From an uncultured Ruminococcus sp. (GTDB taxonomy: Bacteria; Bacillota; Clostridia; Oscillospirales; Ruminococcaceae), in the NCBI GenBank assembly GCA_900543105.1, contig UQQA01000081.1:1-11258 (forward strand): 11,258 bases of DNA, given 5' to 3'. Position 1 is the first letter of the stretch. Every line of letters begins with the position of its first letter. Shown in pieces: positions 1 through 6,593 of the stretch. Position numbers and translations under genes: made by a program. The notes beneath the pieces are model-generated. The model did no database searches. It was not told the origin of the DNA and saw nothing but the letters and a program-made list of their open reading frames with translations.

Positions 1-787
1 CTTTAAAGATAACAGATTCCTTCTTATCACGCTTGATTTTACCCTGCTTGATGAGCTCTTCTTTTTCTGCTCTTATGCGTTCAAGGAGAACGCTTGCCGG
101 CTCATCGTTCGGGTCTTGCGGTACAAGTTTCCCTCTGATTGCAAGGTCGAGAATTTTGGATTTGGTGGATTGGATTGTTTCGAGGAGGGTGGTTTTATCA
201 GTTTCGATTGATACTATATATTCCATCAGCTTATTAACAGCATTCGCTATTTTCTGTTGTTCATTAATTGGCGGAACTGCAATAAGGCAGTTTGACAGTT
301 GATTTAAATAAAATCCTTTTTGTGCCGTTCCAGTTGCTTCACGTGCTATTTTATTCTGTATGAAAGGTGCATCTAAATAGCGTTTTAGATATTCATTTAA
401 GATAAATGTTCGAATAACAGAAACACTTCTCTGAAAACAAATATTAAAACCGCCAGTATAGACACAGCTCCTTCCAATTGAGCCTACGGATGTAAAAAAT
501 ATATCGCCAATATTAACATCTGTTCTTTGATTTTCTTTATCAAAAATATCTTTGCTTAAATATCGAACCTTTTCTAATTCAACCAAAGTATCATTATTTA
601 TATTGGTTGATGACAACATCAAATACTGTGTAACAGTATCTTCACCTTTAGGTGGATTATGGTCACCATCTATCAATTTAGAACATATATTAATTAACCT
701 ACACCACTCCCACCCCTCCGGCAGCTCAAAAGGGATCTCCTCCTCAATGCATTTTACAGTACCATCGGCGAACTTCTCATAATGCAA
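1..787 (-). CDS. hsdS: Type I restriction-modification specificity subunit HsdS, 5'-truncated and running off the left edge
   Basis: The minus strand is open for about 261 codons up to the window edge. HsdS supplies the target recognition domains (TRDs) that direct the HsdR/HsdM complex to its DNA site. The frame opens with LHYEKFADGTVKCIEEEIPF and PEGWEW, the conserved segment that normally enters a TRD. One variable TRD follows, then the exit motif AVPPINEQQKIANAVNKL, then the central conserved helix (KSKILDLAIRGKLVPQDPN, later LLERIRAEKEELIKQGKIK), ending at KKESVIFK. An in-frame TGA lies at 797-799, four codons before LHYEKF. The only upstream start is a TTG at 785-787, with no convincing ribosome binding site or promoter. 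The normal N-terminal region is therefore missing. This looks like a promoterless half-gene or silent cassette; a pseudogene left by recombination is the alternative. Family assignment is firm; function is doubtful. Confidence 0.88.
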   Translation of the reverse strand, partial: MHYEKFADGTVKCIEEEIPFELPEGWEWCRLINICSKLIDGDHNPPKGEDTVTQYLMLSSTNINNDTLVELEKVRYLSKDIFDKENQRTDVNIGDIFFTSVGSIGRSCVYTGGFNICFQRSVSVIRTFILNEYLKRYLDAPFIQNKIAREATGTAQKGFYLNQLSNCLIAVPPINEQQKIANAVNKLMEYIVSIETDKTTLLETIQSTKSKILDLAIRGKLVPQDPNDEPASVLLERIRAEKEELIKQGKIKRDKKESVIFK

Positions 788-829
788 ACTACACCATCAA
801 TATCCGCAATACATTATCAATACTTGCGA

Positions 830-858
830 TTGACTATTGTGTGGTTTGGTGATATAAT
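830..858 (+). promoter_or_regulatory. Sigma70-type promoter for the 918/1170 gene pair
   Basis: TTGACT (830-835) and TATAAT (853-858) are separated by exactly 17 bp, about 60 bp upstream of the ATG at 918. It points away from the hsdS fragment, so the hsdS fragment and this pair diverge. An 8-bp inverted repeat, TGTGGTTT (840-847) and AAACCACA (891-898), flanks the expected transcription start; its meaning is unknown. Confidence 0.8.
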
Positions 859-917
859 TTGATATATACTGATAAAAGAAACATACTTATAAACCACATA
901 GCGATTAAGGAGTATCT

Positions 918-1142
918 ATGAAAAAAATATTTGCGGCAATGGGCATTGTCGGAGTTATTGTTATCATTATTGGCATTTGTTTTTCATTATCATCTGAATC
1001 TGATGCCATAGGGATTATCGGTGGCGCAGATGGGCCAACCACAGTATTTGTGACAGGAAATATAATATTGCCGTTGCTGATAGTGGCTGCAATCATATTA
1101 GCAATAATCATAGCACTACTAATATTCAAAAAGAAAAAATAA
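918..1142 (+). CDS. Small membrane protein with the IGGADGPT motif of Na+-translocating decarboxylase beta subunits
   Basis: 74 aa, preceded by AAGGAG (907-912) at good spacing. Seen: a hydrophobic N-terminal helix (about residues 5-24), a short polar segment with AIGIIGGADGPTTVFV (about 31-46), a second hydrophobic helix (about 49-69) and a C-terminal KKKK. The glycine-rich IIGGADGPT string is the signature of oxaloacetate/glutaconyl-CoA decarboxylase beta subunits (OadB/GcdB), which couple decarboxylation to Na+ export. Those proteins are several hundred residues long with many helices, so this one cannot be a working pump alone. Database pipelines tend to label such peptides as 'decarboxylase subunit beta' from this motif only. 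It is probably a two-helix membrane peptide with both ends inside or a signal-anchor topology. It is the first gene of a likely operon; the next gene starts 27 bp after its TAA. Role unknown. Confidence 0.75.
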   Translation: MKKIFAAMGIVGVIVIIIGICFSLSSESDAIGIIGGADGPTTVFVTGNIILPLLIVAAIILAIIIALLIFKKKK

Positions 1143-1169
1143 TATAGTTTGACAACAGGAGCTGTTATA

Positions 1170-1418
1170 ATGAAAAACCTACTCGACCGCATCCTATACC
1201 GACAGATAAAATCAATGGACAAGGACACAATGACACGCACTCTTGCCAACATCTATCAAATGGGCAAGGACGATGCTATGCAGGGCATTGATGCCGTTGA
1301 TATTGACCTTGACAAGATGCGTTCGGAAATTGGTGCTGTCAAGGGTATCGGTGAAGCTCGCCTTAATCAGATTATGGAGATTATAAAGGATAATCTGAAT
1401 ATCAAGGCTGACGAATAA
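1170..1418 (+). CDS. Small protein with a C-terminal helix-hairpin-helix motif
   Basis: 82 aa from ATG 1170. AGGAG at 1157-1161 with an 8-nt spacer selects this ATG over an in-frame TTG at 1149. The N-terminal half (KNLLDRILYRQIKSMDKDTM) is helical and basic. The C-terminal part, SEIGAVKGIGEARLNQIMEI, has the GxGxxR/K turn of a helix-hairpin-helix, a fold used for sequence-independent DNA contact or small protein-protein interfaces. It has no catalytic residues that I recognise. It is probably cotranscribed with the IGGADGPT peptide. Downstream, GGCTGA (1406-1411) and TCAGCC (1436-1441) could form a weak hairpin, but there is no clear U-tract. The specific function is not recognised. Confidence 0.7.
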   Translation: MKNLLDRILYRQIKSMDKDTMTRTLANIYQMGKDDAMQGIDAVDIDLDKMRSEIGAVKGIGEARLNQIMEIIKDNLNIKADE

Positions 1419-1447
1419 CCCTCAAAGCCTTTAATTCAGCCATTTTC

Positions 1448-1476
1448 TTGACTATCCAACACACTTATAGTATAAT
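1448..1476 (+). promoter_or_regulatory. Sigma70-type promoter of the DUF6465-like gene
   Basis: TTGACT (1448-1453), a 17-bp spacer and TATAAT (1471-1476) lie 37 bp upstream of the ATG at 1514, so the gene has its own promoter and a short leader. Confidence 0.8.
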
Positions 1477-1513
1477 ATTTCCAATACATCAAATTACGAA
1501 GGAATGATTATTT

Positions 1514-1981
1514 ATGGCAAACAAAAGAGTAAACAAGAAAGCAGCAGCAAAAAAGGCTGTTGAAAATAAACCCGTAACCACTGTCGCAGAAGAAGTAAAG
1601 GCTGAAACTCCTGTTGTTGAAACTGCTCCTGCTGTTAAGGCCACTTCAACCGAAAAGCCGAAAACTACAAGAACAAGAAAAACTCCTGCAAAGGCTGTTA
1701 AGGAAACAAAAATGGCAGCCGCGGCTGCCGAAATTGCCGAAGCTCCCAAGCAGAAAGCAACAAAGAAAACTGCCGATAAAGCAGAGGACAAGTTCGTTAT
1801 CCAGAGCAATGGCAAGGACTATTCTATGGAGGAAATCAAGGAAGCCTGCAAGGCAGCTTACAAGAACGGCACTCGCAAGCACGTTAAGTCTGTTGATGTT
1901 TACCTCAAGGCTGAAAACGGCAATCTCCGTGCTTACTATGTAATCAACGGTAACGCTGACGGTGCATATATTGACCTTTGA
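1514..1981 (+). CDS. DUF6465-like protein with histone-H1-like Ala/Lys/Pro-rich N-terminal tail
   Basis: 155 aa; AAGGA (1499-1503) precedes ATG 1514. Residues 1-90 are a low-complexity tail rich in Ala, Lys, Pro and Thr (KKAAAKKAVENK, TRTRKTPAKAVKETK, KKTADKAED), strongly basic and disordered, similar to bacterial H1-like tails. Residues 92-155 form a compact domain beginning DKFVIQSNGKDYSMEEI and ending YVINGNADGAYIDL, with an alternating strand/helix pattern. I associate this with the Clostridia family DUF6465; the assignment is from memory. In that family a variable basic linker precedes the same C-terminal fold. The gene is monocistronic, with its own promoter and terminator. DNA or nucleoid association is only suggested by tail composition; no function is established from the sequence. 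Confidence 0.72.
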   Translation: MANKRVNKKAAAKKAVENKPVTTVAEEVKAETPVVETAPAVKATSTEKPKTTRTRKTPAKAVKETKMAAAAAEIAEAPKQKATKKTADKAEDKFVIQSNGKDYSMEEIKEACKAAYKNGTRKHVKSVDVYLKAENGNLRAYYVINGNADGAYIDL

Positions 1982-1999
1982 TTTTTGAATACTGGCATT

Positions 2000-2034
2000 A
2001 AAAAGGGAGCATTTTCATCGAATGTTCCCTTTTT
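2000..2034 (+). terminator. Rho-independent terminator of the DUF6465-like gene
   Basis: AAAAAGGGAGCATT (2000-2013) pairs with AATGTTCCCTTTTT (2021-2034) across a 7-nt loop with one G-U pair, and the 3' arm ends in a T-run, 18 bp after the stop codon. Confidence 0.85.
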
Positions 2035-2039
2035 CATTA

Positions 2040-2058
2040 GATGTTCCAGTGGAACATC
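2040..2058. repeat. 19-bp palindrome copy 1, GATGTTCC-AGT-GGAACATC (parS-like candidate)
   Basis: Perfect 8-bp arms around a 3-nt centre. It sits between convergent genes (DUF6465-like terminator on the left, BspA-like terminator on the right). The other four copies lie in the ParA/ParB cluster from 8610 to 10682. As DNA it resembles ParB-box sites; as RNA it could be a short hairpin, but no gene is transcribed through this copy in an obvious way, which favours a DNA site. Confidence 0.85.
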
Positions 2059-2133
2059 TGCAAATGGTGAGGTATGATACCTGTGTGTACAGAACCCGAA
2101 CAAGACCAAACCGATATACTGGAGAATAAAAGC

Positions 2134-2167
2134 AACAGCTCCGCAGGAACTATCCTGCGGAGCTGTT
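2134..2167 (-). terminator. Strong hairpin terminator of the BspA-like gene
   Basis: AACAGCTCCGCAGGA (2134-2148) and TCCTGCGGAGCTGTT (2153-2167) form a perfect 15-bp stem with a 4-nt loop. Read on the minus strand it lies 17 bp after the stop codon and is followed by GCTTTTATT. The stretch 2059-2133 to its left holds no gene that I can support. Confidence 0.85.
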
Positions 2168-2184
2168 CGTTTAGTAGGATAACA

Positions 2185-4470
2185 TTATTCTTCTGCTGTC
2201 ACTTTTACAATGTCCGATGTTTTCATCGTTGTCCATTTTCCGTCAACATAAGCACTGACTGCAAACTGATATTCCTTGCCGCTTTCGAGAACGTATGCAG
2301 CGGCTCTCTTTTCGGTTTCCTTGAGCTTTGCTGCCTTTCCGTCCTTTACAAGATAAATCGCATACTTTTCTGCATTGTCAACGGGCTGCCATTTCAGTGT
2401 AACAACGTTGTTCTTTACCGTTGCAACAGGATATGGCTTGCTGTTCTTGATATTGACGTTCAGTGAATTGCACTTTGATATAGGTGAAATTCTGCCGTCA
2501 ACGGTGTATCTTACGATAAATTTATATTTGCCTGTGGGGAGATTTTCTACCGTGTATGTGTTTTCGGCAGTTGTCTTGATTGCCTTGTATTTTCCGTCAA
2601 TAAGCTGATATACCGTGTATTTGTCGGCATCTTCAACATCTGCCCATTCGAGAATTACATTGTTTTTGCTGATTTTTCCTGTCAGCTTGATTTGCTCAAA
2701 GCTGTATGCCGGGGTTACATTGATGAACGGATTGAAATCATCGTAGATGTAGTTGGGATAGTAGTCCTGTTTGAGTGCAGGAATTGTTTCGGTGTGCATT
2801 ACATAACCGCAGACAGTGCAGGAGTATGTCCTTAAACCTGTGCTGTTGTATGTAGACTGAACGGTAACAATTCCGCCGTTTGAAACGTGGCTGCCGATGT
2901 CGGTCTTATCTCCGCAGCTGCACTGGTGCCAGTGGCTTGTGTTGTCGGAGGACCATTCCGCTGCGTAATTGTGAGTGTGTTCCTCGTGGATTGTGGGAAT
3001 CGGCTCTGTTCTGATAACATAATCACAAACAGTACACTTGTATGTCTTAACGCCCTCTTCTGTTTCGGTAGCAGGCGTTGTAACAGAGCCGTTATCCGAG
3101 GTATGATCTGCAAAGTCAACCTTTTCGGTGCAGCCCGCACAAGTGTGCCAGTGTCCCGTTTCGTCAGATGTCCAGACGGTTGCAGGAGCGTGTGTATGAG
3201 CAACTTTGTCGATTGGCTCTGTTTTGACATAATCGCAACCCGTACACTTGTATGTCCTTACGCCTTCTTCCGTTTCGCTCGGCTCTTTTGTTACCGTGCC
3301 GATAAAGCTGTGGTATTGGTCATATACCTTGTTCGTGCTTGTGATATTATTATCGGCATAAGAGCCTTCGACAAGGTGATATTTGAGGGTGTCAGGGCAG
3401 TAATCGAAAACATATGAACCAAAGCTTTTTACGCTGCAGGGAATGGTTACGCTTTTCAATGCTGAACAATCAGAAAATGAACTTTCTCCAATGCTTGTAA
3501 CGTTTTTTCCTATGGTTACGCTTTTCAATGCTGAACACTTATAAAATGATTTTGCTCCAATGCTTTCAACGCCGTCGGGAATGGTTACGCTTTCCAATGC
3601 TGAACACTTATAAAATGCAGATTCTCCAATGCTTGTAACGTTTTCTCCTATGTTTACGCTTTTCAATTCAGAACAGCTTAAAAATGCACTTCTTCCAATG
3701 CTTGTAACGTTTTTTCCTATGGTTACGCTTTTCAATTTTGAACACTTATAAAATGTATTGTCTCCAATGCTTGTAACGCTATCGGGAATGGTTACGCTTG
3801 TCAATGATGAACACTCATAAAATGCAGCGCCTCCAATGCTTGTAACGCTATTGGGAATGGTTACGCTTTCCAATTTTTTACACACAGCAAATGCAGCGCC
3901 TCCAATGCTTGTAACGCTATCGGGAATGGTTACGCTTGTCAATGATGAACAGCAGTAAAATGCACTTCCTCCAATGCTTGTAACGCTATTGGGAATGGTT
4001 ACGCTTTTCAATGCTGAACAGTCGTAAAATGAACTTGCTCCAATGCTTGTAACGCTTTTGGGAATGGTTACGCTTGTCAATGCAGAACAGTCGAAAAATG
4101 CACCTGCTCCAATGCTTGTAACACCGTAAGCAATGTCAACAGAAGTAATATGTTGCCCATTGCTATTCCAAGGAGATTGATTAAAAAAATCATAACCCGC
4201 CATTTCCCCCAAGCCTGTAATTGTCAGTTTATATGCGGTTGCGCCATCGGGCAAGGTTCCGTTTTCAGTGAGTTCCCATTTAACATTCTGTCCGCCGTTT
4301 TTACCACAGTAGCCGCTGGCAACAACATTGCCATCTGCCGAACTCGCCGTAATACCGAAAGATACACCACTGTCTATGGGCAGAATATCCACCACAGGCA
4401 ATGCCGAGGTTACAAGCATAAACGCCAGCAAGCCTGCCGTTATTTTTCTGAGCTTTGCTCTTTTTACCAT
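2185..4470 (-). CDS. Secreted BspA-like leucine-rich-repeat surface protein with Cys-pair repeats and fibronectin III-like domains
   Basis: 761 aa; AAAGGAAAGGG precedes ATG 4470. Residues 1-43 are a signal peptide (basic MVKRAKLRK, hydrophobic core, Ala-rich cleavage region). Residues 46-107 form a short beta-rich segment. Residues 111-364 hold eleven 23-residue BspA/LRR_5 units of the type SVTIPxSVTSIGxxAFxxC. Residues about 385-575 hold Cys-pair modules: three units with EGVxTYxCTxC followed by Y or GY, alternating with two HWHxC units that could bind metal. Residues about 590-761 are two fibronectin III-like domains (VILEWADVEDADKYTVY, VVTLKWQPVDNAEKYAIY). No LPxTG or membrane anchor is seen, so it is probably released or held non-covalently. 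BspA-type repeats are known adhesins for host or other cells; that role is inferred here. Own promoter and terminator. Confidence 0.9.
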   Translation of the reverse strand: MVKRAKLRKITAGLLAFMLVTSALPVVDILPIDSGVSFGITASSADGNVVASGYCGKNGGQNVKWELTENGTLPDGATAYKLTITGLGEMAGYDFFNQSPWNSNGQHITSVDIAYGVTSIGAGAFFDCSALTSVTIPKSVTSIGASSFYDCSALKSVTIPNSVTSIGGSAFYCCSSLTSVTIPDSVTSIGGAAFAVCKKLESVTIPNSVTSIGGAAFYECSSLTSVTIPDSVTSIGDNTFYKCSKLKSVTIGKNVTSIGRSAFLSCSELKSVNIGENVTSIGESAFYKCSALESVTIPDGVESIGAKSFYKCSALKSVTIGKNVTSIGESSFSDCSALKSVTIPCSVKSFGSYVFDYCPDTLKYHLVEGSYADNNITSTNKVYDQYHSFIGTVTKEPSETEEGVRTYKCTGCDYVKTEPIDKVAHTHAPATVWTSDETGHWHTCAGCTEKVDFADHTSDNGSVTTPATETEEGVKTYKCTVCDYVIRTEPIPTIHEEHTHNYAAEWSSDNTSHWHQCSCGDKTDIGSHVSNGGIVTVQSTYNSTGLRTYSCTVCGYVMHTETIPALKQDYYPNYIYDDFNPFINVTPAYSFEQIKLTGKISKNNVILEWADVEDADKYTVYQLIDGKYKAIKTTAENTYTVENLPTGKYKFIVRYTVDGRISPISKCNSLNVNIKNSKPYPVATVKNNVVTLKWQPVDNAEKYAIYLVKDGKAAKLKETEKRAAAYVLESGKEYQFAVSAYVDGKWTTMKTSDIVKVTAEE
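3379..4140 (-). repeat. Eleven tandem 69-bp units encoding the BspA/LRR_5 repeats
   Basis: The coding DNA repeats about every 69 bp (plus-strand reading: ...GGAATGGTTACGCTT... then CCAATGCTTGTAACG). Units differ mainly at codons for the variable P-K/N/D or G-K/E positions and at the AFxxC segment. High DNA similarity between units makes unit gain or loss by slippage or recombination likely. Confidence 0.85.
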
Positions 4471-4533
4471 AAAATCATCCCTTTCCTTTGAATTTGATGT
4501 AAATAATATGTGAATTTATATTTGCTTAATTTT

Positions 4534-4562
4534 ATTTTAACCCATTTTGGCTTGTATGTCAA
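4534..4562 (-). promoter_or_regulatory. Sigma70-type promoter of the BspA-like gene
   Basis: On the minus strand TTGACA (4562-4557), a 17-bp spacer and TAAAAT (4539-4534) lie about 64 bp upstream of ATG 4470. From here to 4687 the DNA is T-rich on the plus strand and contains no gene that I can support. Confidence 0.8.
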
Positions 4563-4687
4563 TCGTTTTTTTCCATTTTTTCGGTTTTGGTTATTTCAAC
4601 AGATTATGAACGGGTTTGAGGGGTTATTCGGGCGATTTTTACAGCGTTCTGCGGAATTTTTAAGACGGATTTGTGCGGTGTAAACGC

Positions 4688-4725
4688 AAGACAGCAGCAG
4701 GGGTGTAAATGCCTGCTGCTGTCTT
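4688..4725 (-). terminator. Hairpin terminator after the beta-lactamase-fold lipoprotein gene
   Basis: AAGACAGCAGCAGG (4688-4701) and CCTGCTGCTGTCTT (4712-4725) form a perfect 14-bp stem with a 10-nt loop, 39 bp past the minus-strand stop. The following T-run is poor on both strands, so termination efficiency and direction are less certain than for the other terminators. Confidence 0.65.
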
Positions 4726-4764
4726 ATCTTCCGATTATTTTAGTTTATGAAGCTCAACTGCCAA

Positions 4765-6069
4765 TCAAGGATGACATTTTCCGCAGGGCGAATAACCCAT
4801 AGCAATCAGCTCATCTCTTGTACCCGTGTATTCATCACGGTTCTTGTCCTTAATCTGCTTTGCAGAGCTGCAAGAGGGGTAGTGAAACTTCTTTGTGTTT
4901 GTGTTCAGAACATAATTCTGTCCTGCTGCGTTATTGTCTGCCTTTTCGGTAACAACAGGCTGTGTTGTTGCCTGTGTAACCTTTTCGGTGACAACTTCTC
5001 CTGCCTTAAAAATCTCGTCCTTTGAAGCGGTTTTGTCACTTGTTATGCTTATAGTCTTTCCGTCAGATGTAAGAAAAATATCGCCGTTAAGGTCGGTGCG
5101 GTAGGTCTGAACATCTGCATCACGAAGCCTTGACAGAACCTCATCGGTGGGGTGGTTGTAGCTGTTGCCCTTGCCTACTGAGATAATCGCATATTCGGGC
5201 ATTATTTCACGCAGCCATACATAGCTTGTGCTTGTATCCGAGCCGTGGTGTCCCACTTTCAGAACATTTGCCGAAATATCTTCATCTCTGTTGAGAATAG
5301 CCTGTTCAGCTTCACGCTCCGCATCTCCCGTAAAGAGATATTCGGTCTTTCCGTAAGTGATTTTCAGAACGATTGATGAGTTGTTTGTACCGTCCGCTTC
5401 ATTCACACCGATAATTTTCACATCGGAGCTGCCCAGACTGTATGTATCCCCTGCCTTCGGAACAACAAGTCCGCCGCCGTTCTTGTCGGCATATTTCTTG
5501 AAATTCTTAAACGCCTTGCTGTTATATGATGTCACGGAAGATAAAACAAGGTCTGCCGTTGTGTAATTCAGCGCACCGGGCAAGCCGCCGATATGATCCT
5601 CGTGAGCGTGAGTTCCTACGATAATATCCAGCTTTGGAACGGCAGCTTTTTTCAGCACGGAATAGATAAGGTCTGAATCTTCCTTGTTGCCGCCGTCAAT
5701 CAGCATATAGTGTCCGTCACACTCGACAAGTGCCGCATCTGCCTGACCAACATCAATGAAATGTATGGAGAAAGTTGATTTGACGGACTTCTTGTTCTTT
5801 GCCGCAGTGTTTTTCGCAGTGACTTGTTTTTTTGAAAGCTCAATAATCTGTCCCTCAGTCTGCGCAGCATTGATTTCTGCCGTGTCTGATATTTCCGTGA
5901 TAATGTCCGTCAGCTCCGTTGTATCATAACTTTCCTGCACAGACAATGTGCTTTCCGCTTGCACAGCTCCGCTATCGACAGCATCGGACATACAGCCGCT
6001 GAATGTCAGCAGCGTTACCATCGCAGTTATTACCCACAACAGCACATTCTTTGTTTTCGTCTTTTTCAT
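4765..6069 (-). CDS. Secreted ComEC-type metallo-beta-lactamase-fold lipoprotein with C-terminal Cys/His motif
   Basis: 434 aa; AAGGAGAGG precedes ATG 6069. The basic MKKTKTK start, hydrophobic stretch and TFSGC (Cys26) indicate a lipoprotein signal, although Phe at -3 is not ideal. A low-complexity linker runs to about residue 97. The metallo-beta-lactamase domain (about 99-340) shows FIDVGQADAALVE, the metal ligands HAHEDH (154-159), TGDAE (247-251) and VGHHGS (272-277). This is the pattern of the soluble domain of ComEC/Rec2, which in competence proteins degrades the non-transforming DNA strand. No ComEC membrane channel is present. The tail ends FHYPSC (395-400) and PCGKCHP (428-434), a Cys4-like module like the metal-binding Ada-type tails found on secreted nucleases. 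An extracellular nuclease or phosphodiesterase is the best inference. A promoter is not clear; AT-rich DNA upstream carries only weak boxes. It diverges from the Xre gene. Confidence 0.85.
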   Translation of the reverse strand: MKKTKTKNVLLWVITAMVTLLTFSGCMSDAVDSGAVQAESTLSVQESYDTTELTDIITEISDTAEINAAQTEGQIIELSKKQVTAKNTAAKNKKSVKSTFSIHFIDVGQADAALVECDGHYMLIDGGNKEDSDLIYSVLKKAAVPKLDIIVGTHAHEDHIGGLPGALNYTTADLVLSSVTSYNSKAFKNFKKYADKNGGGLVVPKAGDTYSLGSSDVKIIGVNEADGTNNSSIVLKITYGKTEYLFTGDAEREAEQAILNRDEDISANVLKVGHHGSDTSTSYVWLREIMPEYAIISVGKGNSYNHPTDEVLSRLRDADVQTYRTDLNGDIFLTSDGKTISITSDKTASKDEIFKAGEVVTEKVTQATTQPVVTEKADNNAAGQNYVLNTNTKKFHYPSCSSAKQIKDKNRDEYTGTRDELIAMGYSPCGKCHP

Positions 6070-6205
6070 CTTAACCTCTCCTTAATATTTTTTAGGGTAA
6101 ATTCCCCCTTATATACATTTTATCAAAAGTAATGTGTAAAAGTACGGACAATACAGCACACCGCCCGATATTTTTGTAGCAAGAATAAATCTTATTGTAT
6201 GTCAC

Positions 6206-6259
6206 ACAATATATATTGTATTCTGATAAATTCAAATTGTCAATGGCTTTTGGTAAAAT
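6206..6259 (+). promoter_or_regulatory. Extended -10 promoter region of the Xre gene with a 14-bp palindrome
   Basis: TAAAAT (6254-6259) is preceded by TGG (6251-6253), an extended -10, 23 bp before the ATG; no good -35 is visible. Upstream is the perfect palindrome ACAATATATATTGT (6206-6219), and ATTGTAT occurs twice (6194-6200, 6215-6221) at 21-bp spacing. These could be operators for the Xre protein or for the divergent lipoprotein gene, but AT-richness makes chance plausible. Confidence 0.45.
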
Positions 6260-6282
6260 GGTTATAAAAGGACGGTGGCGAT

Positions 6283-6513
6283 ATGAAAGAGGAATACTAC
6301 GAAGAATACAGAAGAATCGGTTTGAAAATCAGCTATTACCGCAAGCTGAAAGGGATAACACAGGAACAGCTTGCAGAGCAAATCAACAAGAACACAGCTT
6401 TTATAGGTGCGGTAGAAGCTCCGAACGTAAACCGCACAGTATCTCTTGATACCCTGTTTGACATTGCCAAGGCTTTGGATATTCCTGCGTATAAGTTTCT
6501 TAAGGATGATTGA
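6283..6513 (+). CDS. Xre/Cro-type helix-turn-helix transcriptional regulator
   Basis: 76 aa, essentially a single HTH_3 domain. AAAAGGA (6266-6272) with a 10-nt spacer selects ATG 6283. Residues 12-66 match the five-helix fold: IGLKISYYRKLKGITQEQLA, then the recognition helix region NTAFIGAVEAPNVNRTVSL, then LDTLFDIAKALDIPAYKFL. Such stand-alone small Xre proteins usually repress their own or a neighbouring promoter as dimers. Its TGA (6511-6513) overlaps the -35 box of the 71-bp promoter/leader repeat. It lies at the left end of an A+T-richer patch running to about 7716, consistent with acquired DNA. Target genes are not known. Confidence 0.88.
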   Translation: MKEEYYEEYRRIGLKISYYRKLKGITQEQLAEQINKNTAFIGAVEAPNVNRTVSLDTLFDIAKALDIPAYKFLKDD

Positions 6514-6580
6514 TTTTTTACTGTGCTTGTGGTAAAATTTAGTTGGGTGGATTTTTCATCTGCCCGATAAATCGGAATTT
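6510..6580 (+). repeat. 71-bp promoter/leader repeat, copy A
   Basis: It matches 11099-11169 at 66 of 71 positions by hand alignment. It begins with a promoter: TTGATT (6510-6515), a 17-bp spacer ending TGG, TAAAAT (6533-6538). The start of the predicted transcript can fold: GGGTGGAT (6545-6552) pairs with ATCTGCCC (6558-6565), 8 bp including G-U pairs. An overlapping CCGATAAATCGG (6564-6575) forms a competing short hairpin. Here it is followed by the GNAT relic and possibly serves the 6865 gene. Confidence 0.75.
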
Positions 6581-6593
6581 GTAAACGCATTGA

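Noticed and set aside
1149..1169. TTG start giving the HhH protein seven extra residues
   Set aside because: The AGGAG at 1157-1161 would lie inside the coding region and is correctly placed for ATG 1170.
2070..2082. AGGTATGATACCT inverted repeat as an operator
   Set aside because: A single short copy between terminators, with no promoter nearby.
2887..3417. Long plus-strand open frame opposite the BspA-like gene
   Set aside because: It is antisense to a clearly coding region, with no ribosome binding site; its openness follows from the repetitive coding strand.
3379..4140. CRISPR-like array because of regular repeats
   Set aside because: The repeats are in frame, encode BspA LRR units, and there are no unique spacers.
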